Position numbers and translations under genes: made by a program. A stretch of DNA of 23,276 nt from JBDTNQ01 sp039933635 (lineage in GTDB: Bacteria; Acidobacteriota; Vicinamibacteria; Vicinamibacterales; SCN-69-37), in the NCBI GenBank assembly GCA_039933635.1, contig JBDTNQ010000071.1, positions 1-23,276 on the forward strand, written 5' to 3'. Within the stretch, counting starts at the first letter, position 1. Every line of letters starts with the position of its first letter. The notes beneath the pieces were generated by a model, which made no database searches, was not told the origin of the DNA, and saw only the letters and a list, made by a program, of their open reading frames with translations. This document shows, piece after piece, positions 14,230-20,905 of this stretch.

Positions 14230-15231
14230 GTGTCCGACCCGCGGCTGCCTGCAGCCATCACCACGTTCCTCGAACGTCAGCACATCGATCCGCTCCGCGT
14301 CGTGTCGCTCACCGGCGACGCGTCCGACCGGCGCTACTTTCGGGTCATTCGCCGCGGCGAGCCCTCGCTTGTGCTCGCGCTCTATGCCAAACCGTTCGTC
14401 TACGAGTCCTTGCCATTCGTCAACGTGACCGCGCTCTTCGAGGCCATGCCGCTGCCCGTGCCACGGCTGCTGCAGCACGCGGACGACCACGGGGTTCTGG
14501 CGCAGCAGGACCTGGGCGACGTTACGCTGCAGGCCCACATCGGCGGCGCTTCGGCGGACGAGCGGGACGCCTGGTACGCGCGCGCGACCGACATCCTGGC
14601 CACGCTCCAGCGTCGCGGCCGCGAGCTCGCGGAGCCGCGATACCTGCCCTACGGGATCGCGTTCGACGTCGAGAAGCTGACGTGGGAGATGGACTTCTTC
14701 ATCCGCCATTTCCTCGAGGCCTATCGCGGGATTGAGTTCACGCCGGCGACGCACGAGGCGCTGCGGACCGAGCTCACCACGCTCGTCCAAGAACTCGCGG
14801 CCGAACCGCGCGTGCTGTGCCACCGGGACTACCACAGCCGCAATCTGATGGTCAGCGGCGGCGAGCTCTACGTGATCGACTTTCAGGACGCACGCATGGG
14901 CCCCGACACCTACGACCTCGCGTCGTTGCTGCGGGACTCCTACGTCGACCTGCCGGAGCCGCTCGTCGCGCGCCTCATCCGCTCGTTTGCCATGGCGATC
15001 GGCGATCGTGACGTGGAGGCGTTCGGAGCGCGCTTCGACTCGATGGCCATGCAGCGGAATTTGAAGGCGCTCGGTACGTTCGGCTATCAGGCCACCACGC
15101 GCGCCAATCCGGTGTACGGCCAGTACGTGCCACGCACGCTCCGCCATGTGCGTGACAACCTGGCCCGACGCCCGCGCTTCGGGCGGCTTGGCGAGATCCT
15201 GGCGGGGGTTCTTCCGGAGCTGCGGTCGTAG
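14230..15231 (+). CDS. amgK: AmgK-like sugar kinase (aminoglycoside phosphotransferase fold)
   Basis: The 333-residue product has the APH kinase fold. The N-lobe shows LTGDASDRRYFRV (27-39), a pattern typical of the anomeric MurNAc/GlcNAc kinase AmgK. The C-lobe has the catalytic loop HRDYHSRNLM (198-207, catalytic D200) and the metal-binding DFQDA (217-221). AmgK phosphorylates MurNAc at C1, and MurU then makes UDP-MurNAc, bypassing de novo synthesis and fosfomycin. The nucleotidyltransferase gene directly upstream fits that pair, although in Pseudomonas the order is kinase first. Antibiotic resistance should not be inferred from the APH fold. The GTG start has a -10-like hexamer seven bases upstream and no Shine-Dalgarno. 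Confidence 0.75.
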   Translation: MSDPRLPAAITTFLERQHIDPLRVVSLTGDASDRRYFRVIRRGEPSLVLALYAKPFVYESLPFVNVTALFEAMPLPVPRLLQHADDHGVLAQQDLGDVTLQAHIGGASADERDAWYARATDILATLQRRGRELAEPRYLPYGIAFDVEKLTWEMDFFIRHFLEAYRGIEFTPATHEALRTELTTLVQELAAEPRVLCHRDYHSRNLMVSGGELYVIDFQDARMGPDTYDLASLLRDSYVDLPEPLVARLIRSFAMAIGDRDVEAFGARFDSMAMQRNLKALGTFGYQATTRANPVYGQYVPRTLRHVRDNLARRPRFGRLGEILAGVLPELRS

Positions 15232-15246
15232 GATCGCAATCGAACC

Positions 15247-16113
15247 ATGCCCTTTGGCCTTTCCACTCATCTGTTTCACGGCGCAAGGCTGACACGCCGG
15301 CACCTGGAATCCATCGCGCGCCGTGGGTTCACCTCCGTCGAGATCTTCGCGACGCGCACCCACGTCGATTACCACGATGCCGCGTGCATCGGCGAGTTGC
15401 GATCGTGGCTCACCGAACTTGGACTCGACGCGTGGAGCGTCCACCTGCCGATCTGTGACGGATTCACGAACGGTGTGTGGGGACGCGCGTACTCGAACGC
15501 CTCGGCGGACGCCGCATCGCGGCTCGAGGCCGTCGCCGAGACGCGTCGCGCCATCACCGCGGCGCGCGATCTGGGCTGTCGCATGGCGGTCCTGCACCTC
15601 GGGCTGCCGTACGGTCAGCCCATTCCGTCCAACGACAACGATGCGGCCGCCGTGCGAAAAAGCCTGGAGCCCATCGCCGACGCGTGCGCGAATGCCGGCC
15701 TGCAGCTGGCCCTCGAAGTGATCCCGAATGAACTCGCGGGTGCGGGCGCCATCCTCGACTGGCTGACCGGCGATCTCGAACTCGGGAACACCGCGGCGTG
15801 TGTCGACGTGGGACACGCCCACCTCACCGGCGGCGCGCCCGACGCCATCGACATCCTGTCCGGGTACATCGTCACCACGCACATTCACGACAATCGTGGC
15901 ACGGCCGACGACCACCTGGTGCCATTTGACGGAACCATCGACTGGGCCGTGACCATGGCGGAGTTTTCGAAGGTGGGCTACAGCGGGCCCCTGGTATTCG
16001 AGGTGCCGGATCACGGGGACGCCGAGGTCACGCTCGACCGAATCGTTGAGGCCCGCGGGCGGATTCAGGCCATACTGGATGATCTGGTGCAGCCGTTTCC
16101 GTTCGAAGAGTAA
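15247..16113 (+). CDS. Xylose-isomerase-like TIM-barrel protein (sugar phosphate isomerase/epimerase or AP endonuclease 2 superfamily)
   Basis: The 288-residue protein follows the AP_endonuc_2 TIM-barrel pattern. It begins with a first strand LSTHLF and SVEIFATR (30-37), then SVHLPI (64-69), AVLHLG (114-119), and the metal-binding strand ends LEVIPNE (E157), CVDVGHAH (D187, H190), THIHDNRG (211-218, H213) and FEVPDH (E252). These acidic and His residues suggest a functional divalent metal site. Members isomerise or epimerise sugars or sugar phosphates; others cut abasic DNA, but the short length and the weak nuclease zinc set favour the isomerase side. It starts 15 bases after the AmgK-like gene and may act on a sugar from the same route; the substrate is unknown. 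ATG 15247, with AGGA upstream at a long distance. Confidence 0.78.
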   Translation: MPFGLSTHLFHGARLTRRHLESIARRGFTSVEIFATRTHVDYHDAACIGELRSWLTELGLDAWSVHLPICDGFTNGVWGRAYSNASADAASRLEAVAETRRAITAARDLGCRMAVLHLGLPYGQPIPSNDNDAAAVRKSLEPIADACANAGLQLALEVIPNELAGAGAILDWLTGDLELGNTAACVDVGHAHLTGGAPDAIDILSGYIVTTHIHDNRGTADDHLVPFDGTIDWAVTMAEFSKVGYSGPLVFEVPDHGDAEVTLDRIVEARGRIQAILDDLVQPFPFEE

Positions 16114-16133
16114 CGCTCCACCCTGTTCTCGCC

Positions 16134-17426
16134 ATGGCCGTCTACATCGAAGACATCGCCCATCACGAAGGTCAGCCCGTCACCATCCGGGGGTGGCTCG
16201 CCAACCGTCGTTCCAGCGGCAAGATTCATTTCCTGCAGGTGCGGGATGGGTCGGGGTTCATCCAGGCCGTGATGTCGAAGGCCGCCGTGGGCGATGAGGC
16301 GTTCGCCACGGCGTCGCACCTCTCGCAGGAGAGCGCGATTGTCGTGCACGGCACCGCGCGCGCTGATGCTCGCGCGCCGGGTGGTTACGAGATCGACGTC
16401 AGCGCGCTGGACGTCGTCAGCGCGGCCCACGACTATCCGATCACCCCAAAGGAGCACGGCGTCGACTTCCTGATGGACCACCGGCACTTGTGGATTCGGT
16501 CCGCGCGGCAGCAGGCCGTGTTGCGGATCCGCCACGAGATCATCGACGCGGTCCGAACGTACTTCAACAGCCGTGGCTTCATCCTCGCGGACACGCCCAT
16601 CTTCACGCCCTCGGCGTGCGAGGGGACGACGACGCTGTTTCCGGTGCAGTACTTCGAGGACACGACGGCTTACCTCACGCAGAGCGGACAGCTCTACAAC
16701 GAGGCCAATGCCATGGCGCTCGGGCGGGTCTATGCCTTCGGCCCGACCTTCCGTGCCGAGAAGAGCAAGACCCGCCGTCACCTGACCGAGTTCTGGATGG
16801 TCGAGCCCGAGGTCGCGTACGCGACGCTGGACGACATCATCGTGCTGGCCGAAGAACTCGTGGCCGACGTCGTCGCGCGCGTGCTCGATCGACGGCAGCG
16901 CGAACTGAAGACACTCGAGCGCAACACCTCCGCCCTCGAGCGGGTGAAGGCGCCGTTCGCGCGCATCACCTATGACGCCGCGGCCCAGGCGCTCAAGGAC
17001 AAGGGCCTGCCGTTCGACTGGGGCGGTGACTTCGGCAGTCCGGACGAGACGGCCCTGTCCGAAATGTTCGACGGTCCCGTCGCGGTCACGGGCTACCCGT
17101 CGGCCATCAAGGCGTTCTATTTCAAGCCCGAGCCGGACCGTTCCGAGGTCTCGCGATCGGTCGACATCCTGGCGCCCGAGGGTTACGGCGAAATCATCGG
17201 CGGCGGCCAGCGCATCGACGACTACGAACTGCTCCTGGCCCGGCTCGACGAGCACAAGCTGCCGCGCGAGGCGTACGAGTGGTATCTCGACCTCCGTCGA
17301 TTCGGCGGTGTCCCTCATGCCGGATTCGGCATGGGGATTGAACGTGTCGTCGCCTGGATTTGCGGGCTCGACCACCTGCGCGAAGCCATCCCGTACCCGC
17401 GCATGCTCTACCGGCTGTACCCATGA
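16134..17426 (+). CDS. asnS: Asparagine--tRNA ligase
   Basis: This 430-residue class IIb aminoacyl-tRNA synthetase charges tRNA-Asn with asparagine using ATP. The N-terminal OB fold (1-100) reads the anticodon (IRGWLANRR, HFLQVRDGSG). Motif 1 lies near 130-155, motif 2 is FRAEKSKTRRHLTEF (206-220), and motif 3 is GFGMGIERVVAW (near 400-415). The substrate-pocket segments EGTTTLFPV (163-171) and LTQSGQLY (181-188) match asparaginyl enzymes of the Bacillus type rather than aspartyl enzymes, where the equivalent is usually QSPQ. Length is normal. The ATG starts 20 bases after the previous stop, and its TGA overlaps the rimO start as ATGA. Confidence 0.92.
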   Translation: MAVYIEDIAHHEGQPVTIRGWLANRRSSGKIHFLQVRDGSGFIQAVMSKAAVGDEAFATASHLSQESAIVVHGTARADARAPGGYEIDVSALDVVSAAHDYPITPKEHGVDFLMDHRHLWIRSARQQAVLRIRHEIIDAVRTYFNSRGFILADTPIFTPSACEGTTTLFPVQYFEDTTAYLTQSGQLYNEANAMALGRVYAFGPTFRAEKSKTRRHLTEFWMVEPEVAYATLDDIIVLAEELVADVVARVLDRRQRELKTLERNTSALERVKAPFARITYDAAAQALKDKGLPFDWGGDFGSPDETALSEMFDGPVAVTGYPSAIKAFYFKPEPDRSEVSRSVDILAPEGYGEIIGGGQRIDDYELLLARLDEHKLPREAYEWYLDLRRFGGVPHAGFGMGIERVVAWICGLDHLREAIPYPRMLYRLYP

Positions 17427-18829
17427 AGATCGGATTCGTCTCGCTCGGTTGTCCCAAGAATCTCGTCGACGGCGAGGTGATGCTGGGCCTGGCGCGTCAG
17501 GCCGGCCACGAAATCACGGCCGACGCCGCCGGCGCCGAAGCGATCGTCGTCAACACCTGCGCCTTCATCGATCGGGCGAAGGAAGAGTCCGTCGACGCCA
17601 TCCTCGAGATGGCGCGGTTGAAGCGTGACGGCGGCTGCAAGACGCTCATCGTGACCGGCTGCCTCGCCGAACGGTACGGCGAGGAACTTCGCCGCGAGAT
17701 TCCCGAGATCGACGTCATCCTCGGCACCGGCGATGTGCCGGCCATCACCGAAGCGCTGGCGGGTACCGCGGCGCCCGACGGGGTCGCGCCTCTGCGTTTC
17801 TTTCGATCGGGACAGGCCCATGGGCTCCCCCCGACCGCGACGCCGGACCGTCAGCCCCCCGCGCCCGGCCCCACGTACCTTTACGACGCATCGACGCCGC
17901 GGGTGCTGACGACGCCGAAACACTACGCCTACGTGAAGATCGCCGAGGGCTGCGATTACACGTGTGCGTTCTGCATCATCCCCACGCTGCGCGGCGAGTA
18001 CCGCAGCCGCGACGAAGACTCGATCCTGCGGGAGGCCGAGGCGCTTGCCGCGCAGGGCGTGCGCGAACTGCTGTTGATCTCGCAGGACACGACGTTTTTC
18101 GGCATCGACAAGGGACAGCGCGGCGCGCTCGCGCGCCTGCTGCGTCGGCTCAACGACGTCGCAGGCCTCTCGTGGATCCGGCTGCTCTACCTGTATCCGA
18201 CGACCATCACCGACGATGTGCTCGAGGCCATGGCGTCGTGCGAAAAGGTCTGCCGCTACGTTGACCTGCCACTGCAGCACGCGTCGGCGTCCGTCCTCAA
18301 GCGCATGCGGAGACCCGGCAATCGTGAAGCCTACGATGCGTTGCTGGCGCGCATCCGCCGCCACATGCCGGATGTGACGCTGCGCACGACGTTCATCGTC
18401 GGTTTCCCGGGAGAAACCGAGGAGGATGTCGCGGAACTCGAGGCGTTCGTCCGTGAGACGGACTTCGACCACGTCGGCGTGTTCACCTATTCGCACGAGG
18501 AAGGCACCCGTGCGCACGCCATGGCCGATGACGTGCCCGCAGCGACGAAGAAGGCCCGCCGGGATCGCATCATGCGCCTCCAGAAGCAGATCGTGGCCCG
18601 TCGGCGGCGGCGGCAGGTGGGCGAGGTGGTGCCGGTGATTGTGGATGGCCCGTCGCCGGATTCCGACCTCGTCATGACCGGTCGGGTGGCCGGTCAGGCC
18701 CCGGATATCGACTCGATCGTGGTGTTTTCCGAGTGTAATCCGGCGGAACTCGTCCCCGGCCACCTCGTCTCGGCGCGCATCATCGGGGCACGCGGGTACG
18801 ATCTCATCGCCACGCCATTGCCCGACTAA
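17423..18829 (+). CDS. rimO: Ribosomal protein uS12 methylthiotransferase RimO
   Basis: RimO adds a methylthio group to a conserved aspartate of ribosomal protein S12, using two iron-sulfur clusters and SAM. The 468-residue sequence has the N-terminal UPF0004 domain with cluster ligands C10 (SLGCPKN), C46 (VNTCAF) and C80 (VTGCLA), the radical SAM motif CxxxCxxC at C177/C181/C184, and a C-terminal TRAM RNA/protein-binding domain (about 400-465). SLGCPKN and the TRAM region favour RimO over the tRNA enzymes MiaB and MtaB. A Pro-rich insertion of about 40 residues (about 114-155) separates the two cluster domains and accounts for the extra length over E. coli RimO. The ATG at 17423 overlaps the asnS stop by four bases; an upstream in-frame start near 17360 lies inside asnS and is unlikely. 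Confidence 0.93.
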   Translation: MKIGFVSLGCPKNLVDGEVMLGLARQAGHEITADAAGAEAIVVNTCAFIDRAKEESVDAILEMARLKRDGGCKTLIVTGCLAERYGEELRREIPEIDVILGTGDVPAITEALAGTAAPDGVAPLRFFRSGQAHGLPPTATPDRQPPAPGPTYLYDASTPRVLTTPKHYAYVKIAEGCDYTCAFCIIPTLRGEYRSRDEDSILREAEALAAQGVRELLLISQDTTFFGIDKGQRGALARLLRRLNDVAGLSWIRLLYLYPTTITDDVLEAMASCEKVCRYVDLPLQHASASVLKRMRRPGNREAYDALLARIRRHMPDVTLRTTFIVGFPGETEEDVAELEAFVRETDFDHVGVFTYSHEEGTRAHAMADDVPAATKKARRDRIMRLQKQIVARRRRRQVGEVVPVIVDGPSPDSDLVMTGRVAGQAPDIDSIVVFSECNPAELVPGHLVSARIIGARGYDLIATPLPD

Positions 18830-18847
18830 CGGGCGTCTTGTTATACT
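18818..18847 (+). promoter_or_regulatory. Promoter of the rimP-nusA-infB operon
   Basis: TTGCCC (18818-18823) and TATACT (18842-18847) are separated by 18 bases, a good sigma-70-type pair. The -35 lies in the last codons of rimO. Transcription would begin near 18854, giving a leader of about 125 bases before rimP. Confidence 0.6.
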
Positions 18848-18878
18848 TTCGGGTGGTCTTAACGGGAAAGGCTTTGCT

Positions 18879-18907
18879 AGTGGGCCCGTGCCCACTATTT
18901 GCTTTTT
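18879..18907 (+). promoter_or_regulatory. Terminator-like hairpin in the rimP operon leader (candidate attenuator)
   Basis: AGTGGGC (18879-18885) pairs perfectly with GCCCACT (18890-18896) around the loop CCGT, followed by a T-rich run ending in five T (18903-18907). This looks like an intrinsic terminator placed inside the leader, upstream of rimP, nusA and infB. Since NusA itself promotes pausing and termination, feedback control by premature termination is plausible. A second, weaker inverted repeat (GGCGTC at 18928-18933, GACGCC at 18954-18959) follows. It could alternatively terminate transcripts arriving from rimO, but it lies downstream of the operon promoter. Confidence 0.6.
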
Positions 18908-18979
18908 AGGGGGCATGTGACGCGACGGGCGTCCGGTTCCCTGGAAACGGCCTGACGCCACGACCCCGGGTGACCACTG

Positions 18980-19519
18980 GTGCCTGCAAGCCGAGACGAC
19001 ATCCGTGAGCACGTGCAGACGGCCGCCGCGCGTGTCGCCGCCAGCTACGGTCTTGAGATTTTCGACGTCCAGATCCGTCGCGAAGCGATTGGCTGGGTCG
19101 TGCGGGTGGTGATTGACCGCCCCGATCCAGGCGCGGCCGCGAGTCTGGGTCGGGACGGCCAGCCGGTGGGGATTCCCGGCGGCGAACCGGTCGGCATCGA
19201 GGATTGCCAGCATGTCAGTCGCGACTTGAGCGCGCTGCTGGATGTCGAGGAGGACCTGACGGCGGGTCTCGACAAGGGTTTCACGCTGGAAGTGTCGTCC
19301 CCGGGACTGGACCGGCCGCTCCGGGGCGAAGCGGACTATCGGCGATTCGTGGGCCGGTTGGCGAAGATCGTGACGCGGGAGCCCGTCGACGGGCAATCGC
19401 ACTTCGCTGGTCGACTGGCAGGGGTTGAAGACGGGCGCATCGTGATGACCGAAGGGCGTCGCACGCACCGCGTGCCGATGGACCTGGTCAGCCGGGCCCG
19501 GCTGGAAATCGAGTTCTAG
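18980..19519 (+). CDS. rimP: Ribosome maturation factor RimP
   Basis: The 179-residue product helps assemble the 30S ribosomal subunit. The N-terminal alpha/beta domain begins with the helix HVQTAAARVAASYG and the strand LEIFDVQI. The family signature SSPGLDRPL is at 106-114, and the C-terminal SH3-like barrel follows (ITV-type strands about 120-179, ending LEIEF). Compared with E. coli RimP, an extra Gly/Pro-rich stretch of about 20 residues (about 49-70) interrupts the N-domain before IEDC. The start is GTG 18980, with GGGTGA six bases upstream. It is followed 15 bases later by nusA in the widely conserved rimP-nusA-infB order. Confidence 0.92.
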   Translation: MPASRDDIREHVQTAAARVAASYGLEIFDVQIRREAIGWVVRVVIDRPDPGAAASLGRDGQPVGIPGGEPVGIEDCQHVSRDLSALLDVEEDLTAGLDKGFTLEVSSPGLDRPLRGEADYRRFVGRLAKIVTREPVDGQSHFAGRLAGVEDGRIVMTEGRRTHRVPMDLVSRARLEIEF

Positions 19520-19534
19520 GAGCGCAAGGAGTTT

Positions 19535-20902
19535 ATGGCCACCGAACTGCAGCAGATGATCGACGTCGTCGCGAAGGACAAGGGGATCGACCCGTCGATC
19601 GTCATCGGCGCGATTGAGGACGCCTATCTGGCGGCGTCGCGCAAAGTCTTCAAGACCGAGGAGGACCTGCGCTCGCGCTTCAATCTCGAGACCGGCCTGG
19701 TCGAACTTTATGCGGTGCGACTGATCGTCGCCGACGTGACCAGCCCCGCGCGTGAGATTTCCCTGACGGAAGCCCAGGACCTGTACGGGGCCGAGGCGGA
19801 AGTCGGGATGGAGATCGAGTTCCCGAAGGAAACCGAGAAGCTGGGGCGCATCGCCGCGCAGACCGCCAAGCAGGTCATCGCCCAGCGCGTGCGGGAGGCC
19901 GAGCGCGAGAAGATTCACGGGGAGTTCAGCCAGCGCATCGGCGAGGTCGTCAACGCGATGGTCAAGCGCTTCGAGAGCGGCGACATCATCGCGGAAATCG
20001 GCCGCGTCGAGGCGCAGATTCCGCGCAAGGAGCAGTCCCGCGCCGAGAACTACGCCATCGGCGACCGCGTGCGCGCGGTCATCAAGGCGGTATCGAAGAA
20101 CGCCAAGGGCCCGCAGGTCATCCTTTCGCGCACGGATCCGGCGCTGCTCGTCAAGCTGTTCGAGCAGGAAGTCCCGGAAATCTACGATGGCACCGTGATG
20201 ATCCGCGGCGCCGTCCGCGAGGCCGGCGATCGCGCCAAGGTCGCGGTCTACTCGCGCGAGCGCGACGTCGACCCTGTGGGCGCGTGCGTCGGCATGCGGG
20301 GCACGCGCGTGCAGGCGATCATCCGTGAGTTACGTGGAGAGAAAATCGACATCGTCGAATGGTCCGAGGATTCCGTCACGTTCGTGACGAAGGCCCTGAG
20401 CCCGGCCAAGGTTCAGCGGGTCAGCATCGTCGACGACGAGCAACGGGTGATGGAAGTCGTGGTCGAGGACCGGCAGTTGTCGCTCGCCATCGGCAAGAAG
20501 GGCCAGAACGTCCGGCTCGCGGCAAAACTCACCGGGTGGAAGATCGACATCAAGAGCGAAGAAGACAAGCGCAAGGAAGTCGAGTTGCAGCTCGCGGATA
20601 TCGAGTTCGGCGACGCGACGGTGGAATCGCGCGAACTCGTGCTGCCCGACATCCACGACGACGTCGTCGCCGCGGTGCGTGCGGCCGGGTACGACACGGC
20701 CGAGAAGGTCATCGCCGCGGATCCCGAACATCTGGCACAGTTGCCCGGCTTCGACCAGGACACCGTGGAAGCGGTGCTGGCAGCCGCGCGTCAGCATGTC
20801 AGCGAGGCCGCCGCGGCCGCGCAGGCCGCTGAGGAAGCGCCGGCAGACGAAGCGGCGGCAGAGGATGTAGCGGCGGAGCCGTCCGCCAAGGAAGGCGAGT
20901 AG
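19535..20902 (+). CDS. nusA: Transcription termination/antitermination factor NusA
   Basis: NusA binds RNA polymerase and nascent RNA, enhancing pausing, intrinsic termination and antitermination at rRNA operons. The 455-residue protein has the polymerase-binding N-terminal domain (about 1-125), an S1 domain (about 130-200, starting near VVNAMVKRFESGD), and two KH domains (about 205-350) with VGACVGMRGTRVQ and IGKKGQNVRLAA as the nucleic-acid loops. A helix-hairpin-helix-type repeat (about 370-425, LPGFDQDTVEAVL) follows, then an Ala/Glu-rich acidic tail. It has one C-terminal repeat where E. coli has two. The strong AAGGAG lies close to the ATG. infB starts three bases after its stop. Confidence 0.95.
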   Translation: MATELQQMIDVVAKDKGIDPSIVIGAIEDAYLAASRKVFKTEEDLRSRFNLETGLVELYAVRLIVADVTSPAREISLTEAQDLYGAEAEVGMEIEFPKETEKLGRIAAQTAKQVIAQRVREAEREKIHGEFSQRIGEVVNAMVKRFESGDIIAEIGRVEAQIPRKEQSRAENYAIGDRVRAVIKAVSKNAKGPQVILSRTDPALLVKLFEQEVPEIYDGTVMIRGAVREAGDRAKVAVYSRERDVDPVGACVGMRGTRVQAIIRELRGEKIDIVEWSEDSVTFVTKALSPAKVQRVSIVDDEQRVMEVVVEDRQLSLAIGKKGQNVRLAAKLTGWKIDIKSEEDKRKEVELQLADIEFGDATVESRELVLPDIHDDVVAAVRAAGYDTAEKVIAADPEHLAQLPGFDQDTVEAVLAAARQHVSEAAAAAQAAEEAPADEAAAEDVAAEPSAKEGE

Positions 20903-20905
20903 CAT

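Noticed and set aside
14230..15231. Antibiotic-resistance aminoglycoside phosphotransferase
   Set aside because: The fold is shared, but the N-terminal GDASDRRYFR pattern and the neighbouring nucleotidyltransferase fit an AmgK-type sugar kinase better.
14224..16014. A 596-codon open frame on the - strand, opposite the AmgK-like and TIM-barrel genes
   Set aside because: Antisense shadow of two genes with clear catalytic motifs; no family features.
17408..19918. An 836-codon open frame on the - strand, opposite rimO, rimP and nusA
   Set aside because: It spans three certain conserved genes and their leader, and its sequence is low-information antisense. GC-rich third positions commonly suppress stops in this frame.
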